Positions 1 to 6,672 of a DNA stretch of 64,000 nt are shown here, in pieces (the first letter of the stretch is position 1; each line of letters starts with the position of its first letter). The notes beneath the pieces are model-generated. The model saw only the letters and a program-made list of their open reading frames with translations, was not told the DNA's origin and did no database searches. A program made the position numbers and the translations under genes. Location of the stretch: contig NC_012669.1 in NCBI RefSeq assembly GCF_000023105.1, positions 4,341,025-4,405,024 on the forward strand. Direction: 5' to 3'. This stretch comes from Beutenbergia cavernae DSM 12333 (GTDB lineage Bacteria; Actinomycetota; Actinomycetes; Actinomycetales; Beutenbergiaceae).

Positions 1-194
1 ACGGCGTCGCCGCGTTCGAACACACCGCGCGCGATCGCCACACCCGGCTGCACGCTCACCTGGTACACGAGCAGCGGCACACCCACGGCGACCGCGAGCA
101 CGACCGCGGCGATCGCCGCCACGCGCCAGCGGCGACGACGGCGGGACGGACCCGTCGCGCCGTCGTCGCCGGCGGCGCGGTCGACCGTATCCAT
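1..194 (-). CDS. N-terminal part of a membrane-anchored or secreted protein (runs off the window)
   Basis: The reverse strand opens with ATG at 194 and stays open to the window edge, giving about 64 residues. The first 20 residues are polar and end in a run of five arginines, followed by one strong hydrophobic segment (about residues 25-43), so the protein is either anchored with a cytoplasmic N-terminus or exported. The residues after it (VQPGVAIARGVFERGD) faintly resemble the lead-in of acetyl-esterase-type alpha/beta hydrolases, but no catalytic motif is within the window. The function is therefore open. The downstream neighbour on the same strand is the oxidoreductase ending at 348, separated by a 22-bp tandem repeat. 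Confidence 0.6.
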   Translation of the reverse strand, partial: MDTVDRAAGDDGATGPSRRRRRWRVAAIAAVVLAVAVGVPLLVYQVSVQPGVAIARGVFERGDA

Positions 195-259
195 CCCGCG
201 ATCCAAGCACGCCCCTGCCAGGGAAGACCCTCGGCGGGCCCCAGCGGAGACCGCAGAGA

Positions 260-335
260 ATCTCTCGCGATAGCGCAGAAATCCTCTCGCGGTCGCGCAG
301 AGAACCTCTCGCGGTCGCGCAGAGAACCTCTCGCG
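260..335. repeat. 22-bp-period tandem repeat, four copies (CGCGAGAGG family)
   Basis: Read on the minus strand, the core CGCGAGAG recurs exactly every 22 bases (plus-strand starts at 260, 282, 304 and 326). It is followed by a partly conserved TTCTCTGCGC segment. The same 22-base period and core recur at 42354-42385 and 60884-60971. The array fills the gap between two minus-strand genes. Confidence 0.85.
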
Positions 336-347
336 AAGGGGTGGGGG

Positions 348-1604
348 TCAGGCGGAGGCCGGCGGCTCCCCGAAGTCCGGGACGTCGAGCCGCTCGCCGC
401 CCGCGAGTGCGGACTGGTACGCCACGATGCCCGGAGCAGTGAACCGCGCGGACAGCCACGCGTTCACCGGCGGCACCGTGCCCGTGACGACGGACCGCAC
501 GAAGTCGTCCGCGAGGTAGTGGTGCGAGCCCTCGTGCCCGTTCGGGGCGCCGTCGTACGTGCGCGGCAGCCGGGACCGGTCGTGCACCCGGGCGCTGCCG
601 GACGTGAAGCTCTCCAGCAACGCCGGGTCGAGCCCCTCCGTCACGGAGTCGGCCGACAGCTGGACCTCGTTGGTGTGGAAGAGGTCGGAGATGTCGTGGT
701 ACTCGCCGTCGGCGCGCGACGTGTAGTGCGCCCCCTTGGACCCCTGCTCCATGACGAGGTCGGTGCCGTAGAACCGGAACCGGGACTCGTGCACGCCGCC
801 GTAGTGGCCGACCCGCCGGAACTCGTTGGTACGCATGACTCCGCCGTCGGCGAGCTCGAACAGCGCCGACATGTTCGAGAACGAGTTGTCGAACATCGAC
901 ACGTCGCGGTCGAAGACGCCGTCGCCGCGGTCGTCCTCGATGCCGATGCACGACACGGAGGTCGCGTACGTCGGGATCGCGCCGAGCACGCCGCCGATCG
1001 CGTGCGTCGGGTAGAGCATCGGCGGGTAGCTCGCCGTCGACTTCCAGTTCTCGCCGCCCGAGTACTGGTAGGCGGCGTAGAACCCGTGGTCCATGTCGTG
1101 GACGTAGTCGCCCTCGGAGTAGAACACGCGGCCGAGCTCGCCCCGGCGGTTCCGGTCCCGCACGTACACCGTGGCCGGGTTGTAGTAGCTCGTCTCGCCC
1201 ATCATGTAGGTGAGGCCGGTCTCGGTGACCAGCTCGATGATCCGCTCGATCTCCGTGAGATCGACGGCCATCGGCACGGCCGAGTACACGTGCTTGCCGG
1301 CCTCCAGCGCCTGCACCACGAGCGGCCCGTGCGTCCAGCGCTGCGTGAGGATCGCGACGGCGTCGACGTCGGAGGAGAGCATCTCCTCGTACGAGTCCAC
1401 GACGGTGGCGCCCTCGAACCGCGCCGCGAGCTCCTTGGCGCGCTCCGGGATCACGTCCGTGACGGCGAGACGCGACACGTTCGGGTGCAGGTTCCACAGC
1501 GTCGCGAAGCTGCCGGCGAACTGCCCGGCGCCGACGATGCCGATCGAGAACGACCCGGCGCCCGGGTCGAGGGGAGCCGTCGGCTCCGGGGGAAGAAGGC
1601 TCAC
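348..1604 (-). CDS. Gfo/Idh/MocA family NAD(P)-dependent oxidoreductase
   Basis: 418 residues, the usual length for the family. The N-terminus carries a Rossmann dinucleotide site, GIVGAGQFAGSF (about residues 22-33), followed by the EAGKHVYSAVPMA segment around residue 100; family members normally have an EKP-type lysine here, and this copy reads SAVPMA, so the usual EKP lysine is not obvious. The C-terminal domain would form the substrate-binding sheet. These enzymes oxidise or reduce sugars, inositols and related alcohols; the substrate here cannot be told. The GTG start at 1604 gives the first full Rossmann fold, with a weak GAGAGG about 10 bases upstream. The gene stands alone, with no transporter next to it. 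Confidence 0.85.
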   Translation of the reverse strand: MSLLPPEPTAPLDPGAGSFSIGIVGAGQFAGSFATLWNLHPNVSRLAVTDVIPERAKELAARFEGATVVDSYEEMLSSDVDAVAILTQRWTHGPLVVQALEAGKHVYSAVPMAVDLTEIERIIELVTETGLTYMMGETSYYNPATVYVRDRNRRGELGRVFYSEGDYVHDMDHGFYAAYQYSGGENWKSTASYPPMLYPTHAIGGVLGAIPTYATSVSCIGIEDDRGDGVFDRDVSMFDNSFSNMSALFELADGGVMRTNEFRRVGHYGGVHESRFRFYGTDLVMEQGSKGAHYTSRADGEYHDISDLFHTNEVQLSADSVTEGLDPALLESFTSGSARVHDRSRLPRTYDGAPNGHEGSHHYLADDFVRSVVTGTVPPVNAWLSARFTAPGIVAYQSALAGGERLDVPDFGEPPASA

Positions 1605-1769
1605 GCGTCAGGTGCCTCTCTGCGGTGGTGTGTTCGGGGACGACGACGGCGGCGCGCCGGTCGCACGACACGTAGCCTTTCGAGCCCTCACCGGACGGTC
1701 AAACTCGGCGCAGCATACGGACCGCTGGCGACCGGCTCCGCGGGGCAGACGAGCGGTGCCCGACGCAGC

Positions 1770-2039
1770 TCAGATCTCCGGTTCGCCCGGGCCGAGCCCG
1801 TACATCCGCCGGGTCAGGTGCCCGACGTCGCGGTCGAGCGCGTCGATTCGTGCGTTCATCTCGACGCGCAGGCTGTCGAACCGGATATCGAGCTTCGCAT
1901 CGAGCGCCTCGATCCGGTCGTTCGTGCGTCCCGTCTCCGTCCGCAGGATCCGCACGAACGTCGTCGACAGGATCGTCATCATGCCGAACAAGAGCGTGGT
2001 GAAGACACCCAGCATCGTCCACACCTGCGCCTCGGTCAT
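1770..2039 (-). CDS. Small membrane protein with one TM segment and a coiled coil
   Basis: 89 residues from ATG 2039, preceded by a good ribosome site (GGGGAGG, 7 bases upstream). Residues 5-30 form one hydrophobic segment (WTMLGVFTTLLFGMMTIL), and residues 35-80 show a charged heptad-like pattern (RIEALDAKLDIRFDSLRVEM) expected of an amphipathic coiled coil. The topology resembles small YtxH- or hemolysin-XhlA-like membrane proteins that oligomerise, but I do not recognise a named family. A longer open frame in the same phase starts inside the MocR gene; it is rejected because the conserved-looking part begins at this ATG. No partner gene is apparent. Confidence 0.75.
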   Translation of the reverse strand: MTEAQVWTMLGVFTTLLFGMMTILSTTFVRILRTETGRTNDRIEALDAKLDIRFDSLRVEMNARIDALDRDVGHLTRRMYGLGPGEPEI

Positions 2040-2203
2040 CGTCAGCACCTCCCCATCATCGCCGCAGCGTGGCCACGGTGCCAGGGTTCGCTCGACGGCG
2101 TCCGCGGGCTGTGGATGTCTGGCTCGCCATCGCGCCCAGCCGGCGCCGGGGACAACCGGGACGTCGCGGGCTATGCGACTGTGCGAGACATCTCCCCGCG
2201 CCG

Positions 2204-3661
2204 TCACGCGACGAGGGGCGGCCCGCCGTCCGCCGCCCGGTCCGGCCGGCGCAGCGCGTCGGCGTACGCCGCGGCGAGCCGTTCGACGGCGTCGGGGACG
2301 ACGGCGGCCGGCACGGTGAGCGGGAGGCGGAGCCTTCCGGCGTGGGTGCCGTCGGTGGTGAAACGCGCGCCCGGCACGAGGGCGAGCCCGTGCCGCTCTG
2401 CCGCGATCGTCAGCGCGCCGGAGAGCCGCTGCGGCAGCTCGACCCACAGCGCCAGGCCGCCTCGCGGCAGGGGCACGCGCCAGTCGGGCAGCCGGGCCCC
2501 GAGCTCGGCGTGCCAGGCGTCCCTGGTCGCGCGCAGCTCGCCCCGGCGCTCCGCGAGGATCGGGCCGGGATCGGTGAGGAACTCCACGCCGACGAGCTGG
2601 TCCAGCGCCGACGACCCCAGCTCCAGCGACACCCGCGCCTCGAGCAGACGGTCCCGCAGCCCGACCGGAGCCCGGAGCCAGCCGACGCGCACGCCACCCC
2701 ACAGCGGCTTCGACAGGCTCCCGAGGGAGACGGTGTTCTCGTCGCCGGCGTCGAACGCCCCGAACGGCGGCGGCATCGGTGCGGCGTCGGAGGCACCGCC
2801 CTCGGCGAGGTCGAGTTCGACGAGGCACTCGTCGACGACGGCGAGCGTCCGGTTCGCGCGCAGCGTCGCCGCGATCGCCTCACGCTGCGGCGCGGACATG
2901 AGCATGCCGGTCGGGTTGTGGAAGTCGGGCACGAGGTAGGCGAGGCGCGGGGCGCTCTGGCGTAGGGCCGCCGCGAACGTCGGCGGGTGCCACCCGTCGG
3001 GTCCCACCGGCACCCCCACCACCCGCGCACCGGCCCCGCGCAGCGCGCCGAGGGAGTTGGGGTACGTGGGCGACTCGACGAGCGCCCGGTCACCGGCCCC
3101 GAGCACCGCGTGGGCGACGACGGCGATCGCCGCCAACGCTCCGGGCGTCACGATGATCTGGTCGGGGTCGGTCGGCAGGCCGCGCGCCGCGTACCGCGCC
3201 GCGACCAGCTCCCGGAGACGCGGCGCCCCGAGCGGTGAGTAGCCGTTCGTCCGGAGCACCGCCGGAAGGCCCTCGAGCGCCCTCGCGACCAGGGCGGCCG
3301 TGCCCGGCGAGGCGACCGACGCCGCGGCGGTGAGGTCGAGCACGTCGTCCTCGCGCGGGAGCAGCACGGTCGACGCGATCCGGCCCGTGCCCGGCAGCGT
3401 GACGGTCGTACCGGAGCCACGCCGCGCCGTCGCCCAGCCGGAGGCGACGAGCTCGGCGTAGGCGCGCGCCGTCGTCGTCCGGCTCGTGCCGAGCGACGCC
3501 GCCAGGTCGCGTTCGCCGGGCAGCCGGGTACCCGGGGAGACCCGCCCGTCGACGACGAGGACCCGGACGGCGTCGGCGAGCGCCGCGTAGGCCGGCCGGT
3601 CGACCGGCATGCCACCGAGCAGATCGGTCAGCCTCGCAGCGGAGATGGCACCAGCGCGCAC
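2204..3661 (-). CDS. MocR-type (GntR winged helix + PLP aminotransferase-like) transcriptional regulator
   Basis: 485 residues. Residues about 20-90 form a GntR-type winged helix (PAYAALADAVRVLVVDGRV, then LPGERDLAASLGTSRTTTARAYAELVASGW). Residues 110-485 form a fold-type I aminotransferase domain with SPTYPNS, PDFHNPTG and SLSKPLWGG, the last supplying the PLP-binding lysine. This is the architecture of MocR regulators, which sense PLP or an amino-compound. The gene is divergent from a YczE-like membrane protein gene, the pairing known for YczR-type regulators, and the 61-bp gap holds a dyad. It therefore probably controls itself and its neighbour. Start at 3661 keeps a short N-terminal extension; a start closer to the winged helix is possible. 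Confidence 0.9.
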   Translation of the reverse strand: MRAGAISAARLTDLLGGMPVDRPAYAALADAVRVLVVDGRVSPGTRLPGERDLAASLGTSRTTTARAYAELVASGWATARRGSGTTVTLPGTGRIASTVLLPREDDVLDLTAAASVASPGTAALVARALEGLPAVLRTNGYSPLGAPRLRELVAARYAARGLPTDPDQIIVTPGALAAIAVVAHAVLGAGDRALVESPTYPNSLGALRGAGARVVGVPVGPDGWHPPTFAAALRQSAPRLAYLVPDFHNPTGMLMSAPQREAIAATLRANRTLAVVDECLVELDLAEGGASDAAPMPPPFGAFDAGDENTVSLGSLSKPLWGGVRVGWLRAPVGLRDRLLEARVSLELGSSALDQLVGVEFLTDPGPILAERRGELRATRDAWHAELGARLPDWRVPLPRGGLALWVELPQRLSGALTIAAERHGLALVPGARFTTDGTHAGRLRLPLTVPAAVVPDAVERLAAAYADALRRPDRAADGGPPLVA

Positions 3662-3670
3662 CGGTCCAGT

Positions 3671-3696
3671 GTGGCTGAAGTGGCTATCGATAACCA
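3671..3696. promoter_or_regulatory. Probable MocR operator between the MocR and YczE genes
   Basis: GTGGCT occurs twice as a direct repeat (3671 and 3680). The second copy begins a near-perfect dyad, TGGCTATCGATAACCA (3681-3696, one mismatched pair). The string GAAGTGGCTA resembles the AAAGTGGW-CTA half-site described for the related PdxR of Corynebacterium. Position in the short divergent gap supports an operator. Confidence 0.55.
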
Positions 3697-3722
3697 GGCC
3701 AATCGCGCCTCAGACTAGGGCC

Positions 3723-4415
3723 GTGACGACAGAGGCCCGCGCCGACCCCCACCCCGCTCCCGGCTCGAGGGCCGCGACGCTCGGCCCCATCGACCAGCTG
3801 CGAGCCGGACGTCTCGGACGCCGCCTGACACAGCTCGTCGCCGGGCTCCTCCTGTACGGCTTCTCGATGGCGATGCTCGTGGAGTCCGGCCTCGGCCTCG
3901 ACCCGTGGGACGTCCTCCACGAGGGCATCGCCCTGCGCATCCCGCTGACGTTCGGCCAGGTGACGATCGCCGTCGGCGTCCTCGTGCTGCTCGCCTGGAT
4001 CCCTCTTCGGCAGAAGCCCGGCATCGGGACGGTGCTCAATGTGATCCTCATCGGGCTCGCGGCCGACGCGGGGATCGCGCTGCTCCCGCGGCCCGACGCG
4101 CTCGGCGGGCAGGTCGCCCTGCTGGTCGGCGGGATCGTGCTCAACGGGCTCGCCGGGGCGCTCTACGTCGGGACCCATCTCGGGACGGGACCGCGCGACG
4201 GGCTGTGGGTCGGGCTCGCGCGCCGCACCGGGCGCAGCCAGCGGCTCGTCCGGACGGTCATCGAGGTCTCCGTGCTCGCCGTCGGGTTCGCGCTCGGCGG
4301 CACGGTCGGCGTCGGCACGGTGCTGTACGCCGTCTCCATCGGGCCGCTCGTCCAGCTCTTCATGCCGTGGGTCGCGGTACGGCTACGTTCTGACGATGGA
4401 GTCCACGAGCACTGA
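3723..4415 (+). CDS. YczE/YyaS/YitT-type integral membrane protein
   Basis: From GTG 3723 the protein is 230 residues with about five to six hydrophobic segments starting at LVAGLLLYGFSMAMLVESGLG (about residue 40). The motif GLGLDPWDVLHEG and the later GTGPRDGLWVGLARRTG are typical of YczE-like proteins, whose molecular role is unknown; some have been linked to export or maturation of secondary metabolites. A frame open further upstream would start inside the divergent MocR gene and is unlikely. The GTG lies 27 bases beyond the proposed MocR operator, consistent with control by that regulator. The 3' end overlaps the YbaK-like gene by 20 bases, suggesting coupled translation. Confidence 0.85.
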   Translation: MTTEARADPHPAPGSRAATLGPIDQLRAGRLGRRLTQLVAGLLLYGFSMAMLVESGLGLDPWDVLHEGIALRIPLTFGQVTIAVGVLVLLAWIPLRQKPGIGTVLNVILIGLAADAGIALLPRPDALGGQVALLVGGIVLNGLAGALYVGTHLGTGPRDGLWVGLARRTGRSQRLVRTVIEVSVLAVGFALGGTVGVGTVLYAVSIGPLVQLFMPWVAVRLRSDDGVHEH

Positions 4416-4887
4416 CCAGCTCCCGGAGCGCAGCCGCGCCGTCGCTCGAGCGCTTGCCGACGCCGGCGTGCCGGGCCGGGTGCGCCTCCTCGCCGACTCG
4501 GCGCGGACCGCAGCGGCCGCCGCCGAGGCGCTCGGCTGCGAGGTCGGCGCGATCGCGAACAGCCTCGTCTTCACCGCCGACGACGGCCCGGTGCTGCTGC
4601 TGACCTCCGGCGCCCACCGGGTCGACCTGCCGGCCGCCGCGGCGCGTCTCGGCGTCACCGGCCTGCGCCGCGCCACCCCGGACGAGGTGCGGGCCGCGAC
4701 GGGCCAGGCGATCGGCGGCGTGGCACCGGTCGGACACCCGGCACCGGTGCGCACCGGCGTCGACGTGGCGCTCGCTGCCTACCCCGAGGTGTGGGCGGCG
4801 GGCGGCCACCCGCACACCGTCTTCCCGACGACGTTCGACGAGCTCGTCCGGATCACGGGCGGGACCCCGATCTCCGTCGTCGGCTGA
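4396..4887 (+). CDS. YbaK/EbsC family (Cys-tRNA(Pro)/aminoacyl-tRNA deacylase-like) protein
   Basis: 163 residues, full length for the single-domain YbaK/ProX family that hydrolyses mischarged aminoacyl-tRNA in the cytoplasm. Supporting motifs are GCEVGAIANSLVF (family GC...IVKSLVF region), VLLLTSGAHRVDL, and the C-terminal IGGVAPVGH with a following FPTTFDEL. The catalytic-type lysine found in many members (IVKSL) is Asn-Ser here (IANSL), as is common in the actinobacterial branch. The gene overlaps the upstream YczE gene by 20 bases and is likely co-transcribed; the two functions have no obvious link. Confidence 0.85.
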   Translation: MESTSTDQLPERSRAVARALADAGVPGRVRLLADSARTAAAAAEALGCEVGAIANSLVFTADDGPVLLLTSGAHRVDLPAAAARLGVTGLRRATPDEVRAATGQAIGGVAPVGHPAPVRTGVDVALAAYPEVWAAGGHPHTVFPTTFDELVRITGGTPISVVG

Positions 4888-4986
4888 CACCCTCGCAGCT
4901 CCGTAGCGGGTGGAACCGCCGCCCCGCCCGACTCGTTCATCCCTCAGGAGCGGGCCGCATCGCCCGACGACGACAGGAGCACGACC

Positions 4987-5685
4987 ATGGGATTCCTCGA
5001 CAAGCTCTTCGGCCGCACGGAGTCCTACGGCCCCGCCGCGACGCCGCGCCAGGTCACGCAGCAGGGTCCGCCGATGACGCCCGACGAGCGCGCCGTCGAG
5101 CGGTACCGCTACCTCCTGCGCACGGCCCCGCCGGACCAGGTCGAGCAGGCGCACGCCGAGGCGTTCGCCCGGCTCACCCCGGCCCAACGGCAGCAGGTGC
5201 AGGCGGAGCTCGGCGCCGCCGTCGGCCCCGCCGAGCGGCCCACCACCGACGCGCCTGACGAGCTCGCCCGCTCCGCGACGCGCGCGGAGATGCGCGAGCC
5301 CGGCACGCTCGAGCGCACGTTCGGCGGGCAGCGCGGCGGCTACGGCGGGTTCGGCGCCGCTCTCGGCGGGAGCCTGCTCGGCACTGTCGCGGGCGTCGTC
5401 ATCGGATCGGCCGTGGCGCAGGCGCTGTTCGGGCCGGCGTTCGCGGATCCGACGGCGGAGTCACCGACGGACAGCGAGTCCGGTGGCGAGTCCGGCGGCG
5501 ACGCCGGGGGTGACGCGGGAGCGGACGCTGGCGGTGACGCGGGCGCCGATGCCGGCGGTGACTACGGCGCGACTGACGCCGGCGCTGCCGACGTTGGCGG
5601 CGGAGGCTTCTTCGGCGGCGACTTCGGCGGTGGGTTCGACGGAGGCGGGTTCGACGGCGGGGGCGGGTTCGACGGCGGCTTCTGA
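4987..5685 (+). CDS. Gly/Asp-rich protein with glycine-zipper-like membrane segment
   Basis: 232 residues starting MGFLDKLFGRTE, with ribosome site GACAGGAG ahead of the ATG. Residues 30-90 are helical and charged (YRYLLRTAPPDQVEQAHAEAFARLTPAQRQ). Residues about 115-150 contain a small-residue hydrophobic stretch (GAALGGSLLGTVAGVVIGSAVAQALFG) typical of glycine-zipper segments. The last 80 residues are a low-complexity tail of GDAGGDAGAD and FGGGFDGGG repeats. Similar proteins in actinobacteria have no established function. The repetitive DNA of the tail could vary in length between strains. It stands alone, 100 bases after the YbaK-like gene. Confidence 0.75.
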   Translation: MGFLDKLFGRTESYGPAATPRQVTQQGPPMTPDERAVERYRYLLRTAPPDQVEQAHAEAFARLTPAQRQQVQAELGAAVGPAERPTTDAPDELARSATRAEMREPGTLERTFGGQRGGYGGFGAALGGSLLGTVAGVVIGSAVAQALFGPAFADPTAESPTDSESGGESGGDAGGDAGADAGGDAGADAGGDYGATDAGAADVGGGGFFGGDFGGGFDGGGFDGGGGFDGGF

Positions 5686-5768
5686 CCCGCCCGCACCGAC
5701 CGCGTGGTTGTTCCTCTCCGCCGCAGGCTCGAGAGACACACCGCACAGTCGAGTGCCTGCCCCTTTCC

Positions 5769-5824
5769 CGACCGTGTGGTTGGTCCCACGAACTCGCACG
5801 CCCGCGGGACCAACCACACGGTCG
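5769..5824. repeat. Perfect 19-bp inverted repeat (CCACACGG family)
   Basis: Arms 5769-5787 and 5806-5824 are perfectly complementary over 19 bases (GGACCAACCACACGGTCG on the right) around an 18-base loop. A related word, GTGGTTGTTCCTC, lies nearby at 5704. On the opposite strand that word matches the AACAACCACACGG unit repeated at 54455-54544. No T-run follows, so it is not a classic terminator, although it sits just after a gene end. Confidence 0.8.
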
Positions 5825-5840
5825 ACCCCTGGCTAGAAGA

Positions 5841-5864
5841 ACGCGTAAGTGGTAACTTACGCGT
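5841..5864. promoter_or_regulatory. ArsR-type operator (perfect 10-bp inverted repeat)
   Basis: ACGCGTAAGT and ACTTACGCGT flank a 4-base spacer (GGTA) and end one base before the ATG of the ArsR gene. This dyad form is typical of autoregulated ArsR/SmtB repressors, and its position would block transcription or a leaderless start. Confidence 0.8.
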
Positions 5865-5865
5865 C

Positions 5866-6189
5866 ATGCTCGCCACCGACCCCTGGACGGCCCTCGCGGA
5901 CCCCACCCGGCGCGGGATCCTCGCCCGGGTCCTGGCGCGTCCGACGTCGGTCACCGACCTCGCGCGCGACGTGCCCGTGAGCCGCCCGGCGGTCTCGCAG
6001 CACCTCCAGGTGCTCCTCGAGGCGCGCCTCGTCGAGGTGCGGCCCCAGGGTCGGCAGCGCATCTACTCGGCCCGGCTCGACGGGCTCGCGGATCTGCGCC
6101 ACGAGCTCGAGCAGTTCTGGACCCAGGCCCTCGCCACCTTCAAGCAGGTGGCCGAGAGCACGTACGCCAGCCAGGAGGAAACGCCATGA
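5866..6189 (+). CDS. ArsR/SmtB family winged-helix repressor
   Basis: 107 residues from ATG 5866. The start is set by the opening MLATDPWTALADPTRRGILARVL, the standard first helix of the family; the frame upstream runs through repeats and the operator. Recognition helix region: VTDLARDVPVSRPAVSQHLQVLLEARLV (residues about 32-60), then the wing RPQGRQRIYSA. No cysteine metal-site motif (ELCVCDL) is present, so this belongs to the non-metal group commonly paired with SRPBCC proteins. It overlaps the next gene by 4 bases (ATGA), and the operator abuts its start, so autoregulation of the two-gene operon is likely. Confidence 0.9.
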   Translation: MLATDPWTALADPTRRGILARVLARPTSVTDLARDVPVSRPAVSQHLQVLLEARLVEVRPQGRQRIYSARLDGLADLRHELEQFWTQALATFKQVAESTYASQEETP

Positions 6190-6668
6190 CCACCACCGAC
6201 CAGACGACCTCGGTCCAGCTGGACCTCGTCGTCGACGTCCCGCAGGACCACGCGTTCCGCGTGTTCACCGAGGAGTTCGACCAGATCAAGCCGCGCACCT
6301 ACAACCTGCTCGCGAGCGACATCGCCGAGACGGTGTTCGAGCCTCGCGTCGGCGGGCACGTCTACGACCGAGCAGTCGACGGCGCCGTGTGCCGCTGGGC
6401 GCGGGTCCTCGCGTTCGATCCGCCCGAGCGTTTCGTCATCACCTGGGACATCAGCGCCACGTGGCAGCTGGAGACTGACCTCGCGCGGACGAGCGAGGTG
6501 GAGGTCCGGTTCGTCCCGCTGGGAACCGAGCAGACCCGGGTCGAGCTGGAGCACCGCCACATCGACCGGCACGGCGACGGCTGGGAGGGCTACCGGGGCG
6601 CGCTCGAGGGGGACGACGCCTGGCCGCTGTTCCTCGAACGCTTCCGGGCCCTCACCGTCCCGAGCTAG
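6186..6668 (+). CDS. SRPBCC/AHSA1-type (Activator of Hsp90 ATPase homologue-like) protein
   Basis: 160 residues. The pattern VDVPQDHAFRVFTEEFDQIKP at the start, the mid-protein GGHVYDRAVDGAVCRWARVLAFDPPERFVITWDI, and the C-terminal VELEHRHIDRHGDGWEGYRGAL follow the AHSA1 subgroup of the START/Bet v1 fold, which has a hydrophobic ligand cavity. Members are encoded next to ArsR repressors throughout actinobacteria; ligand and function are generally unknown. The start overlaps the ArsR stop by 4 bases. The gene converges with the GH127 gene, with only 4 bases between stops. Confidence 0.9.
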   Translation: MTTTDQTTSVQLDLVVDVPQDHAFRVFTEEFDQIKPRTYNLLASDIAETVFEPRVGGHVYDRAVDGAVCRWARVLAFDPPERFVITWDISATWQLETDLARTSEVEVRFVPLGTEQTRVELEHRHIDRHGDGWEGYRGALEGDDAWPLFLERFRALTVPS

Positions 6669-6672
6669 ACCC

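Noticed and set aside
1699-2022. Alternative minus-strand frame overlapping the small coiled-coil protein gene
   Set aside because: The translation is low-complexity Arg/Asp-rich, whereas the frame at 1770-2039 has a TM segment, heptads and a good ribosome site.
519-2939. Long open frames on the opposite strand of real genes (also around 10854-14498 and 26743-30849)
   Set aside because: Their translations are arginine-, glycine- and valine-rich, with no family motifs, and they lie antisense to genes with clear domains. Such frames are expected in DNA of this GC content.
5769-5824. Rho-independent terminator of the Gly/Asp-rich protein gene
   Set aside because: There is no T-run on either side, it is 84 bases past the stop, and the same words occur as tandem repeats elsewhere, so a repeat element is the better reading.
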